In this document: positions 26,501-37,700 of the stretch, piece by piece
Position numbering within the stretch: position 1 is the stretch's first letter
Layout: each line of letters starts with the position of its first letter
Source of the DNA: Branchiostoma floridae
Taxonomy: Eukaryota > Chordata > Leptocardii > Amphioxiformes > Branchiostomatidae
Length of the DNA stretch: 53,289 nt
Reading direction: 5' to 3'
Assembly: GCF_000003815.2 (NCBI RefSeq)
Contig: NC_049989.1
Span: 6,132,966-6,186,254 of the forward strand
Program-made: the position numbers and the translations under genes
The notes under the pieces: generated by a model
Told to the model about the DNA's origin: nothing
The model's input: the letters and a program-made list of their open reading frames with translations, nothing else
Database searches by the model: none

Positions 26501-27694
26501 ACCGATCCCTCTTGGCAAACCTACTTGTGCCTGGACCCAAATATGTTGGTGAGTTTAGTAAAGATATGTCATAAACTTTTAGATACTCAGGTATCTAGAG
26601 GTTGATTATATACCCAGTAAAGAAAGTAGAAGCATGTACATAGATAGCTGACGTGTGTGTATTTAGAATAGACACTTGTTACTTTTCACTGTCTGTATCA
26701 TTGCAATTAGCCTACGGGCATGGATTTGCAAATAAATATTATTATGTACTGAGTCTCATAACAATATTATGTAGAAAATAATACCTGCTTCTGACTTAAG
26801 TGGCCCTTTAATTACACCACTTAAGAAACCAAGCTTACTTGAGTAGATGGTGAATTGCCAAATGCTTCAATATATCAACCATTCTCTTTAAGGACTTTAC
26901 ATTAGCTAATCAATATCCTAGATAAACCTTTTTATCTATGTTTTAGATTAGTATTAGAAACCATGTCTACTGTATTACTACCCTTTGTATCAATATGCCT
27001 GTACTTAGCCCGATAGGGCATGAATGTGCAATAAAGGCTATTACTACTTTATTCACTATTATGCACAGTCAGTCAGTCTATAGGCACTTTATGTCTAAAC
27101 GCAATATTGGAGTGACCTGAAGAACTGATCACTGCATGAATCACTGCATGCAAGATAGTTGATTGAATGTTTGATTTTGGTTCCTGATGTATGCAACACT
27201 ATTTTGGATAAAAGCTGGACTTATCTGCTGTTTATGTTCCTATTGTATCTAAACAGGAGGAGCCAGGGTTGCCACGGAGTGTTCAGCGCAGGGCAATAGA
27301 GCACCTCAATCTCCTGCAGCGAGCAGAAGAAGAGGTGGAGATGGTGCGACAGGAGATGAAGGATGTTTTCAACCACTTCCAGACAGAGAGGGAGCTTGTG
27401 GAGGCAGAAATCATGAAGTGTGATGATTTAACAAGTGGAAGAGTAGCAACATTGACCACCCATGTAGTTATGCTTGAAAAGAGACTGGTATCCATGTATG
27501 ATTTCTTCCGCCATCATGACCCTGACCTAGAACTGCCTACTGTAAAGACAACATACCTCGTACTTTTCCCTTTTAAAAACCCTGACTGCCTTGACTATAT
27601 ATGTGATTCACTGTCAGAAGATGAGAGTGAATGTGATGATGAAGCATTGCCAGATGTTGATTCTTGGATGGATGATGACAATGATTGTGATTAG
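14595..27694 (+). CDS. KDZ-superfamily transposase with CxC2-type cysteine cluster
   Basis: Sixteen exons join in phase to 909 aa: 14595-15062, 17240-17345, 19812-20029, 20469-20600, 21117-21296, 21827-21963, 22272-22383, 22975-23058, 23198-23378, 23492-23581, 23838-23909, 24418-24478, 24748-24813, 25770-25957, 26352-26548, 27257-27694 (TAG). It should catalyse cut-and-paste transposition in the nucleus. Residues 1-100 are basic and low complexity. About 108-305 is a zinc-binding CxC2-like module: CTTC, CKEC, CIEC, then HH..CP, FCDC, GLWGSTVSDPQTAF and CPAC. The RNase H-like core follows: D318 in ALDGNF, CRHEIP and GERFAYP, D441 in YDIACK, FHSYGH, and GLTDGEAVERMW with E496/E499. The C-terminus (about 764-909) is predicted coiled coil with an acidic tail. 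No stop, frameshift or broken splice site was found, so it may be functional. The start follows an acceptor directly. Introns carry secondary insertions. Confidence 0.92.
15090..16365. repeat. Inverted-repeat insertion in transposase intron 1
   Basis: CTGTAAATGCAGAAACTTTC at 15098-15117 recurs inverted near 16340-16362. The flanking text, GTGGCCAC and TCTTCACCATG-like pieces, is partly mirrored too. A smaller inverted-repeat unit of related sequence (TAAATGCATTTAAGTT type) is nested at about 15715-15945. These look like diverged MITEs of one family that starts with ACTGTAAATGCA. Confidence 0.6.
16436..16558. repeat. Short hairpin element
   Basis: AACACAGGGTATTCCGT at 16440-16456 and ACGGAATACCCTGTGTT at about 16537-16553 are inverted complements around a G-rich loop. 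It lies in intron 1 of the transposase gene. Confidence 0.6.
17880..18720. repeat. Degenerate interspersed repeat, family B
   Basis: It holds repeated blocks with TTATGCAAAT and CTCCTTTGCATAA motifs, then AAGCCGCTAGGGGGC (twice, near 18457 and 18578), CTGCAGTACC, and a closing CCATCCAGCCGTTCTTGAG before CACAGACAGACAAACG. The same order of blocks appears at 44470-45265. A related tail, ending in a CA repeat, is at 39660-39905. No open frame; the class is not determined. Confidence 0.55.
19608..19652. repeat. AT microsatellite
   Basis: A run of TA dinucleotides with a few ACATATG interruptions, in transposase intron 2. Confidence 0.9.
25273..25409. mobile_element. Pogo-like MITE
   Basis: 137 bp bounded by CAGTAGATGCCGTTTAATTA and its inverted partner TAATTGGCTTCTACTG, flanked by TA on both sides. 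The TA duplication and CAG start fit the Tc1/mariner-pogo group. It lies in a transposase intron. Relatives are at 45608-45781 and around 46107-47790. Confidence 0.75.
26149..26618 (+). repeat. Arm of an inverted duplication containing a transposase exon
   Basis: This segment holds exon 15 of the transposase plus about 200 bp of upstream intron. It recurs inverted at 33887-34357 with visible but limited divergence. The two arms lie about 7.3 kb apart inside the giant transposon. Confidence 0.85.
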
Positions 27695-28939
27695 ATAGAT
27701 AAGTTTATTTTATTACACGTTCTTGGATGATGATTGCAAATAACACCATGAATAACCTAATTCTATGTTTAAGCTATTACTTGTGCAAATAATGTTGATG
27801 AGGAATTATTATAATTTCATGTTGCTAGTATGCATATGTTCAACCTCTTCTCACTTCCTATAATGGACATGAATGTATGGACAGCTGTAGTCTATATTGG
27901 TCATTCCTGGTCTAATTGCCATAGTAAATATGAGTATATGCAACTTATCTTGTATGAGATTGAAAAGGACATTTCTTTGCTGTATTATGTACAATGTCTT
28001 AATTTACAGTATTGGGACATTCTCTGCTGAAAAAGAATGCAGTTATGTCTACCTTTTTAGATTTGGAGTTTGAATTGAGTAAACTAATCCGGAGCTTTTT
28101 AGTAGACTTTCTATGCCAAATATGTATAATATGTAGTGTTATGTACATAATCCTCCTACAAGTAGGTAGCTTGACATATATTCATAATGTGTTACAATGT
28201 AGGACATGTGGTAACGCTAATGTGATTTGGTAAATCTAAATCGTGCATATGTCCAGACTTCTTTTTGTAACCAGTACAGAGAAAGTGTCCCTTCCGTAGT
28301 GGGTTTTGAAATATTGAGAGGTTTTTTTTTTCCAACTGTAAAATTTTACATAGCTGACTTCTTTCATAGTTGTAACAGGAGGCGAGATGTCTTTTGTTGC
28401 CCCAAGTTGTCAACATATTAACAGATTCTGTCACGGAGCTGTTCAAAGCAGAAATTGTGTATAGTTTGTATTTAGATTATATTCTACAGGTCCATAATAA
28501 TGAAGTTGTTACTAAACAATGAAAGCACACCTGTTTGTGACTTATTACTTCCATTTTCTTGTATGTTCATATTCTTTGATGCATAGAATAAAAATCATTC
28601 TCGTTTATTATTCGACAGTTAACACCTGTATACAGGTCGCACAACTTATATGGCTTGATTTCTGTGACTGAGCAGAGAAGAGTAAAATGGATTCAGAGTG
28701 AAAGTCTCAGACATACTTTTTTTTTACAAAATTTGCAAGTGTCTATCTATTTGATCACAGGGTATTGGCAATTAGAACAGTCAAATTTTGGCAACCTCTT
28801 GGGCTCATGAATATGGGTGTTACTGAAACGGACTGTAAATGACACAACATTTTGTGGTGAAATACATCCAGCCAGGGGGCGGGGCACTAGACCTAGCCAC
28901 GACTGAAACATTAATGCAAGATTACATTTCCTATATTAC
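27695..28939 (+). other. Transposase 3' untranslated region and spacer
   Basis: AT-rich sequence after the transposase stop. AATAAA at 28587-28592 is one candidate polyadenylation signal. No further exon was recognised. A GC-rich patch CCAGCCAGGGGGCGGGG lies near 28870. Confidence 0.4.
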
Positions 28940-30345
28940 ATTTCCTGATTTTTTTTTATTTCCTTCAAATTTGGCACTCGTATTTGTGTGATCTTACTCA
29001 ATCCCTTTTCTTTTAATAACTTCCCATTGCGAGAGGGTGATTCGTTTCTGAATTAAGCGCTAAACTTAGGGCACATACATCGTACGATGTACCAACGATA
29101 GCATGCATGCCTCGTATACCGCACGGTGATCCCCGTAAATCGAAGGTAAAATCCACCATCCTTAAGTATCCTATGATGTTCACATTTGCCCATCGTCGCA
29201 CATAATCTCCTAAATATCCACCTAACTGATTCTTCAACCTAGCTGTCGCATACCATAATTTAATTAAAAATAAAATACGTAATTAATTTGTCCTCGCCAC
29301 GCGAAACTGCAACATTTTTTTTCCATCTCGCCTAAAACACTCAGAAAGATTCCTTTCAAAGTTGGTACACCTATCCATGTAAGCCTATTCAGCCCATGTG
29401 TAAATTGCATCTGCGGTAGGACCATTCGTTTTCAAGTTAACAAAATATATATTTCTCTCAACCTTATAACAAAACTTGACGTTTACCATTGAGCGATACC
29501 ACGAAGAAGTGATTGACTTGTCTTTGACACTGTTATATGAAAGGGTACGTCTTTTTCGTCATATAACAACTTACCCCAACATCATTTCTGTACTGACGGA
29601 CTGCAGGGGCGCGTTTTAGCACCTGCTCCAAAAGTAAGGCAAAAAGATGACTTATATCTTCCCACTAAGTGGCGATAGAGAAAACCTTTTTACACTACAT
29701 GTAGATAACCATACCTGCCTTCTGGTGTAAAAATTTCAGCCATGGGCATAGTGCCATTCTTGAGTTAGAGAGTAAAACACAATTCTGCGTGATGCACTCC
29801 AAATCTAGCTGCATTTGTCTGTGCGGAACGTTGCAGGTCATATGCGTGCTAGTCTGGCGCGTAACCACAAGTGCGCTTTTTTCGTAGCTAACCTATAACT
29901 AAACGTATTTCTTTCAAATTTGGCACACCGCTTTGTGTGAGCTTATATAAGTCGTGTGAGAATTTCCATTGCGAGAGAATCTTTCGTTTTTGAGCTACGT
30001 TCAGGTGAAGTTTTGGAGTTTTAATGGACATATATTTCTCTCAACTTTGTAACAAAAGTTGACGTTTCTGCCCAACCACTAAGCGCTACCACTCAGAAAC
30101 GAAGAAGTGATACATCTGACTTGTCTTTGACACTGTTATATGAAAGGGTACGTCTTTTTCGTCATATAACAACTTACCCCAACATCATTTCTGTACTGAC
30201 GGACTGCAGGGGCGCGTTTTAGCACCTGCTCCAAAAGTAAGGCAAAAAGATGACTTATATCTTCCCACTAAGTGGCGATAGAGAAAACCTTTTTACACTA
30301 CATGTAGATAACCATACCTGCCTTTTGGTGTAAAAATTTCAGGTT
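28940..30345. repeat. Three diverged direct repeats
   Basis: Units begin near 28940, 29340 and 29890, each with TTCAAATTTGGCAC-type text followed by CCATTGCGAGAG or a related block. The last two share a near-identical stretch of about 300 bp (29447-29741 and 30031-30343), including TGACTTGTCTTTGACACTG and TACTGACGGACTGCAGGGG. The unit is noncoding; the identity of the long block suggests recent duplication or conversion. Confidence 0.8.
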
Positions 30346-30446
30346 AATCTCTGATCATCTATCGGGTTATCGAATTCATCATGCTGTACGTACACAAACC
30401 CAGACACCCAATCCCCAAGCAGACGTTGAAATCTGAATTGGTTTGA

Positions 30447-30656
30447 GCGCACACACATACACGCACACACGCACACACACATACACTCACACACACACAC
30501 ACATACACGCACACACACATACACTCACACACACACACACACTCACGCACGCACACACACACACACACACACATACACGCACACACGCACACACACATAC
30601 ACTCACACACGCACACACACACACACACACACATACACACACACACACACACATAT
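30447..30656. repeat. CA-rich microsatellite
   Basis: About 210 bp of CA repeats interrupted by CG and TACA steps, directly following the direct repeats. Confidence 0.95.
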
Positions 30657-31154
30657 GATTTTGATGAAAAATTTTGATGAAGAAGAATCATTGTGATTTA
30701 GACGTTAATTTTCCGATAGATACCAATTTTAGGAACTAAAACACGCATGTTACTTCGCAATATATTCTTAAAAACAATTCAGTTTTGTGCTAAACTCTCA
30801 CGTTACTCTTTCATTATATTATTTAATCTCAAGTTATGGCTTAATACAATGCGTCTGACAATAAAGTACGGTTACAAAACCAATTCGGAGGAGTGATGTT
30901 AAAACTCGTCTTGTTTTGTGTTGTGTTGTTTGATATCTAACAATTTGCTGTCTCGCCCCTCCATTATGCTGAAAATATTTACGATGAAGGAACTGTCTAT
31001 ACGTATGGGAAATGCATGGGTAGTGTCTGCATGAGTTTAGTGAGTTGGAAAATAACACTCCCTTCTGGAGTTTAGTTTCCTTTTAAATTCTAGTATAGTG
31101 TCAGCGCGCGACCTTATGTGTTGAAAGTACCCTATATTTACATCAAGTCCTTGT

Positions 31155-31470
31155 TAAAGGTGGGGTCACACATGCGTATATCTTCAAGTCCGTTTGAGGT
31201 GCGTATGAAGCTTTTAGTCTCTACCAGGCTCCACAGGTCGCGGCAAAAATAGTACAAATTGGACAAATATAGATACATAACATGTCAGATGAGTTAGCTC
31301 ACCGAGAAGTATGGTTAGCGACCTAGCTAACCCGTCTGACATGTTGCCTGTTTACGTTTGTCCAATTTCTATTTTTTTTCCTACGACCTGTGGGGCCTGG
31401 TGGAGGCTAATACTTCCATGCGCGCCTCATACGGACTTAAATATATACGCAGGTGTGAACCCACCTTTAG
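31155..31470. repeat. Fold-back MITE of about 315 bp
   Basis: The ends TAAAGGTGGGGTCACAC and GTGTGAACCCACCTTTA are inverted complements. The arms continue inward, with TATACG, AAGTCCG and CTACCAGGCTCCACAGG mirrored by CCTGTGGGGCCTGGTGG. The centre contains a further palindromic ACATGTCAGA/TCTGACATGT pair. Confidence 0.75.
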
Positions 31471-31688
31471 ATGTAGCATCCAGTCCGAAAATGTGTCCCG
31501 ACATTTCCAGGTCTGCTTCAGGCACCGTAAAGGCTTAGGCCAAGTTGTGTTTCCGGTCGACTGTACATAGCGAAAACCTGCCGACCCTTTCGATGTCTAT
31601 ATATTCACGGTGATATAGTGCTTCATGAACATTATGCACAGATCTAGACGTTGAAAATTAGGTAAAAAAACATCGTGCCAGACGAAAT

Positions 31689-31790
31689 AGTGGATACTGT
31701 CCGACAAAAGTCTGACCTTTTCCTAAATCATATTCAGCTGCTTGAGTAATAGCTATCTTATTACCTGGATGTATATATATCATCGACGTA
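31689..31790 (-). repeat. Repeat family A copy
   Basis: GTCTGACC, then AATCATATTCAGCTGCTTGAG and ATCTTATTACCTGGATGT match the copies at 5884-6085 and 9985-10095. Confidence 0.6.
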
Positions 31791-32155
31791 TTGCGCCTGT
31801 GTTCCGTTTGTCAATATATGGTCCTACATGTAAAATGTATATCTGTCTAACTACAATATGACGTTGATAACACCAGCGCTCTGATGCGTTGTTAAACTGT
31901 ATGTCTGTTTGATCAAGTAGCTTTTATCTTGATGAAAGCTAAGGTTTGTTCACTTCAACCGACGTCTATAAAAAGAAAACCTACACCTAGGATTAGGAAC
32001 GAAAAGTGGCGAACCGTTCTTAGAAAAGGAAACAAAAAAAAAAAAAAAAAAAAAGGTTGATATAAAATTCATTTTCGGACAGTAGTCAGGCAGAATAGAT
32101 GTCGTTGCCCTTTGTTATTTTGTTATACCCCGGCTTGCTGTGTCAAACTTCTCAC

Positions 32156-32281
32156 CTGTGCGCATGTTAAAAAAGAGCTTCTCTTCTTCGCAAGCTCCGA
32201 AGAGAACTCCCTGTCTATGTACACAAGACAACGGGAATGGTAGTTGGCCACCGTCAGCACACGGCTGGCATTTATTGCCCT
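32156..32281 (-). CDS. Candidate internal exon, unrecognised
   Basis: 126 bp on the minus strand open in one frame (42 codons, phase 0 at both ends), with acceptor TTTTCATCACAG before it and donor CACAG then GTGAGAAG after it. The composition looks coding (NASRVLTVANYHSRCLVY then charged residues). I do not recognise the protein. It may be an exon of a minus-strand cargo gene, a captured host exon, or chance. Confidence 0.3.
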
Positions 32282-32289
32282 CTGTGATG

Positions 32290-32571
32290 AAAACAACATA
32301 ACGAGATAGCAGTAATACATTTGTAGAAGGAACTTAAGGTTTTGTCCATAACGAGTGTCTTAGTGTACATACTAAAACTTGGAACGTGAACTAAGGTTCA
32401 GATGATCGTGTAGTAAGATAAGGTAAGGTACTGCAAAACAACATAACGAGATAGCAGTATTACATTTGGAGAAGGAACTGGAGGTTTTGTCCATATTGAT
32501 AACGAGTATTAAAGTGTACATACTAAAACTTGCAACGGGAACTAAGGTTCAGCTGATCGTAGAGTAAGATG
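32290..32571. repeat. Tandem duplication, two copies of about 135 bp
   Basis: AACATAACGAGATAGCAGTA begins both copies (32295 and 32443), and both continue through GGTTTTGTCCATA, TGTACATACTAAAACTTG and AACTAAGGTTCAG. A few substitutions and one small indel separate them. Confidence 0.85.
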
Positions 32572-32817
32572 TTAAATGTCCACTAACAATAAGCGGTAGG
32601 CTGCAAGTACGAAGTTATGCAGGTGTAACTACGAGAAGACAACATACCAGCGCGGTTTAACTGTACGTACAACTTTGAGAAGTCGTAAAACTAACAGCCT
32701 AACGAGGGGCGGGTGGTTGTTAATGCAGCCCGTTCGCGAGAAGACTAGGAAAGAGCTGGGTACTCTCCAAGCAGAGGTTGAATGGGGCAGATATAGTAGT
32801 AGTCGGAAAAATATATT

Positions 32818-33733
32818 TTTTTGTGCTCTTCATTTTCTCCTCCCTTTTCTTCCTTTTCTTTTTTTTTCTCCTCTCTGTCCTTCCTCTTTTCTCTTCTCTC
32901 TCTTTTTTTTTTTTCTCTTCTCCTCCCTTTCTTTCCCTCGACCTTCTTCTCCTCCCTTCTTTCTTCTTCCCTCCTCCCTCTTCTCTTTCTTCTTTTTTTT
33001 TTTCTTCCTCTCCTTTTCTCTCCTTCCTTTCCTTTTTTTTCTCCTTTTTCTTTTCTTCTCCCTTTCTTTTCTTTTTCTTTCTTCCTTTCTCCTCCTCCCC
33101 TCCTCTTTCTTCCTTTTTTTTTTCCTCTTCTTTTCTCTTTTCCTCTTTCCTCTCTCTCTCGTTTTCTCTCTTCTCTTTCTTCCTTTTTTTCCTCCTTTCT
33201 TTTCTTCCTCTCCTCTCCCTCTTTTTTTTTTTCTTTCTCTTTCCTTTTTCTTCTCCTCTCCCTCTTTTTTCTTCTTCCCTCTCTCTTTTTTTTCTTTTTT
33301 CCCCTTCTCTCTCTCTCTTCTTTTTTCTCTTTCCCTTTTTCTTCTTTTCTTTCTCCTTCTCTTCTCCCTCTTCTTTCTTTTCTTTCCTCTTTCCCTCTCC
33401 TTTCTCTCCCTTTCCTTCCCTCTTTTTTCTCTTTTCCTTTTTTTCCTCTTTCCTTTCTCCCCTTTTCTTTTTTCTTTCCTTTCTTTTCTTCTCTTTCCTT
33501 ATTTCCTCCCTTTTCTCTTTTTTCCTTCTTCCTCTTTTTTCCTTTCTCCTCTCTTCTCTTTTTCCCTCCTCTCCTCCTCTTCTCTTCTCTTTCTTTTTCT
33601 CTCCTTTTTCCCCCTTTTTCTCTTTTCTTCTCTTCCCTCCTTCTTTTCCTCCCTTTTTTTCCTCCCTTCTTTTTCTCTCTTTCTTCTCTTTCCCTCTTTC
33701 CTCTTCTTCTCTCTTTCTTCTTTTTTTTTTCCT
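32818..33733 (+). repeat. Polypyrimidine tract of about 0.9 kb
   Basis: The plus strand is almost pure C/T for some 915 bases, with only a handful of purines (for example near 32876 and 32940). There is no fixed repeat unit. All three plus frames stay open because stop codons need purines, so the long Phe/Ser/Leu and Lys/Glu/Arg reading frames here are artefacts. Such tracts can form triplex (H-DNA) structures. Confidence 0.95.
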
Positions 33734-33886
33734 AAGTTTGGTCTGGGAATCCAGACAAATGATGTTAATTTGCAAATTCCATGCCGTGGGGCTAATTGCA
33801 AGGTAACGTCCCGGGAAAAGTACCAGGTGTCTTTTCTAAAACGCCACACGTCAGCGTTCTATGGACCCGGTTTGACTTTTTTGACG

Positions 33887-34357
33887 GGGTATATAACCAA
33901 CTCCTAGATACCTGCAGTATTTAAAAGTTTATGACATTTCTTTTCTAAAGTTCACCAATCATATTTGGGTCCCGGGCCCAAGTAGGTTTTCCAAGAGGGA
34001 TAGGTTGCCTCCCGAACCGGGATGGACACTGGAAAATTGGGATGTTTTGGCTCCCACTGCGTTGCCAGTGCGTTGTAATCATCTACGGTCTTTTGGAGCT
34101 TTGTGTTTGTTGTCGTTAGTTGTCTTGCCAACTTCAGCGAAATTGCTTGGCCATCTGCATATTGGAAGACATGGGACTGTATTAACATCTTAACTGAAAT
34201 CAGAGTTTCTGATCAGAATAAATTGTCTTAATTCTGTATTTCTTTGTCATAGTCAAGAAGTATTATACACGGTGGTCAGGTAGGAGCCACAAGGCTACCT
34301 CCTGATCCTTCATTATAGGTGCTCCAACAACAGACCACTACCATCTTCACCACCAGA
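33887..34357 (-). pseudogene. Inverted, decayed copy of transposase exon 15
   Basis: Read on the minus strand, this repeats 26149-26618: intron, acceptor, the exon-15 frame (33952-34188 region) and flanking intron. The frame is open but has substitutions (for example FPVSIPVREATYPSW against FPVSIQFREATDPSW), and the sequence at the donor position has changed so the normal exon end is lost. No other transposase exon accompanies it, so it is a fragment and not a second gene. Confidence 0.8.
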
Positions 34358-34707
34358 GTTTCTATTATAATTTCCATTCAACCTCTGCTTGGAGAGTATG
34401 AGCTGGGATGGTGATAGGGAATGGGAGGAGAGAGCGAGAGGATGGAATCAATCAGTAAGTGGGTAGGGGGTGGCTCACGTGTACGCCGACAGGAAGTGGA
34501 ACTTTTCATCAAAACAATTCACACCCGCGCGTCAAAGTGACTTGGTGAGCGTCAAAGACCAAAGACAGTGACTGTCATTTGCATGAATCAAACGCGCTTG
34601 CGCTGGTGTACGCAGTAATTGTGTTGAAAAGTTTCCGAGTCTGTCTGTTAGTTGTTGCTTTTACAAGCCTAAGCGAAATTGCAACGTTTTTCAACTGATA
34701 GCGAATC

Positions 34708-37700
34708 ATGGCCACACCATGTGAGTCCGATGGGACTCCATTGTCCGAGTAAGTACAATTTTTAATGTAATATCATAAGCCGTTTATTAATACAATTTTG
34801 CAGGGAGGTTCTCTGTATAACATCCTTGTATTTTGTATCTTTTGATTTTTGAATGCATATTTGATCATATTTGTTTGTTTCTTTGTATCTAAGCCTCCAG
34901 ATTATACTGGCTTTTACCTAGGTGCTAGGTGAGCGCTTGGAAATGGAATTTGGGGAAGAAGGGAGTTTCCGTGTAGAAGTGGGGCATAAACTTATTTTCC
35001 AGCCTTAGAAAACGGGAATCGGCATAAACCATCAAAATGGCAACGCTGCTGTGATCTGTTCTGTGAAGGCACGGTGGTGAAGCTATCAGGCAGGAGTACG
35101 GTGTCCTGAGTAGGGAAACTTACCCAACACTGTAGAGGTACAGAGAGCTGATAGCTAATGGACTCCGTACCAGTAATTAATCTAGCCTAACAATTTGGCT
35201 GTAAGGAACCGAGAACCTCCTTGGCTGTAGGGAACGTATTTGCCTCCAACAGGCTGACAGCTGATATGATTTGTCTTTCCATGACAAGGCCCACTGTTGC
35301 TGGCTGTAGGAAAACTCTGCTAGAGTTCTGGAGTTCTGGCATGACGAACTATGGGACGGATGAAGGCAGAGAGAAACTCAAGATGGCAGTTCAGACCACC
35401 GGTCTTCCCGAACTTACGGTCAAGGTGCGTGAAATATAACCATATACTTCTATTATTAATCGTGTCCTCCTCTACCCAACAAATCTTCCCCTCGCCTGAC
35501 CCGTAGTGTATCTCCGTCATTCTCTCATGACATGATGAACTTATAGTGACTCACATTACACCTATTTCGTTTACAAGAATGTGAGTCATTGTGACATACT
35601 GAGAGAGGGGTTTTGGGAAAACCCTGTCCGGTCCGGGGAATGGTGGGCAAAACCACAATGGTGGGCAAAACCACCCTGTCAAGTCTGAGAAGAGGGTCTG
35701 CATGGGGGTTCCTGGCAATGCTCAAAGCTAAATTCAGACAATTCGCCTGTGCAACACCAAGGTGGTTTTGGAGGCATCATGAATGACCCAAAGGTGCAAC
35801 TCAATAGGAGGTCCATGCACACAAAGTCAGTTCTGTCAAATGCAAAGTAGACAAATAACACTTTATCTGGTGGGACACGAGAGGCAGAGAATTACGCCTA
35901 GTATTCATTAGCTGTTAAATATGATTTATCAATGATTTAGCTTTCAATATCAACACGACTTGAGCACAGTCGTTATAATGTTACACTACAGTATTTTTAA
36001 ACAATGGTACAATTTTTTTCTCAAATCATCATGGAAACTCATCTTTGAAGGTAGTAATTAGAGTGCAAGGCTAAACTTTCTTCCAACACAAAGGTACACA
36101 CTGATCAAACTGAGTATTGGTCCTGAAAAAGTTGTTGAAAATTTCATTGTTTTGTGGATATGTTGGTTTTATAGATGAAAGGGTTTTACTGTAATGTAAC
36201 AGGCCCTGATTAAAAAGCTTTCTTTTACAGCACTGGATTGATAATGAGAAGCGAAAAGGCCGCGGGAAAAAGCGAAAAGAGAAGTTGCCAGACCCCTATG
36301 GACGGAGGAAAAGGCCTTGTGATCTTTTCAAGAAGGAGTTCATGAAAGGTAAATATAAATACGAAATATGTTGGGCTGTATTGAGGTTCTTGAAAAAAGT
36401 TTTAAAAGTGTTGCACAGGGAAACAAGTAACCCATCACAGAGCATTGGGTGAAGGTAACTCAGACTGCAAGATGGATTCAGCAGTAACACTTTTATGTTG
36501 AAGGTATGTTGTCCACTTCTGCCTTGACTTATTGCCAGATCTAGAAATGTACATGTTTTTTCTTTTGCAGGAAAGGCTGGTCCATCTGTAATAGCGGAAG
36601 CTAATGCGGCGTGGGCCTCTCGGCAGCCTGAAGAGAGCCAGAAGTATGAGGAGATGGCTGCACAGTCAACCGTCCCAACCGTGGATGACCTGAGTACCCA
36701 AGCTAAAGGAATGGCTGCAACGAAGCTGAAGAAAAAGATGGCTGAACTTGTAAGTGCACATAACACAAAAGACACAGCTTTATAGTAAATGTCAATGCAT
36801 TAAGGAAATAAGATGTCTTGGGATGCACACTATATTACTATAGACCATAAGAACTACCACCATGATAATAATTGGTGTTCAAAACAAACATATTGGATAT
36901 GTAATACCCACAATATGCTATACACAAAATATAGATTAATTCTTAATTGGAAGTCTTCCATCACTTAAACATTGCACAAAATCATGCACTCACTGGCTAT
37001 TATGTTTATCATATTTTGTTCCATCTTGTGGTGGATACAGGCACTTATGTACACTTATGTATGTCACAGATGCACATTGATATTCTACATGATTGTGCAT
37101 ATCTCACCCATTTTCTTGTAGGTTTCTAAAATGCAGTCACTGGGCTGTGACGTTTTCTGTCTAGTGTATGACTCCAACACACCGAGTGTGTGGGATGATG
37201 GGTCTCCAAAAGCAAGGGCATTCTTCCAGGAAAGAATGCCTGGCCTGGACACCCAGTTTATTCTAGCAGTGGGTGGACCTAGTGCACGTAAGTAATTCAT
37301 AGCACTGCTGTTATGTTAATGTCATTACTGTATTGCCTTCAAATACTTTTCGGCATACTTGGCTGCAGTACAGGCTAAATTAACAACTGATTGCACACAG
37401 CCAGTTTTCCTTCCTAAATAGTTGATCAAAACTACTGTATGTACATAAATGGTCAGTTGACTCCCACAGAATTGCAATTGCTCAATAAGTTGACTATGCA
37501 AGTGTTCTTTCAAGTCCTATGATGTATGTTGTACCTGCACTTCTAACACAGCTCAATGTACAGATATAGAACATACAAATTATGGCATGCTTTGGTATGA
37601 AAAGGAAGTGACACATACTGAAGGAAAACGTGTTGAATGTATGTTGCTTAGTTCTGGTAATCTGATGAATGTTAAAAAAGTTATGCTAATTTATGGTTAT

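Noticed and set aside
29115-29128. TATACCGCACGGTGATCC resembling part of the terminal repeat, taken as an internal end
   Set aside because: Only about 13 bases match and the surroundings do not, so chance is as likely.
30339-30691. Open frames rich in Cys-Val or Thr-His
   Set aside because: Translation of the CA/TG microsatellite.
32675-33907. Very long open frames (over 300 codons) on both strands
   Set aside because: They arise because the polypyrimidine tract cannot form stop codons; the products are only Phe/Ser/Leu/Pro or Lys/Glu/Arg/Gly.
33952-34188. Second transposase gene on the minus strand
   Set aside because: Only exon 15 and flanking intron are present, with a damaged donor region; it is a duplicated fragment.
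36296-36775. 159-codon minus-strand frame
   Set aside because: It is antisense to two well-defined cargo-gene exons and has no splice or start support.
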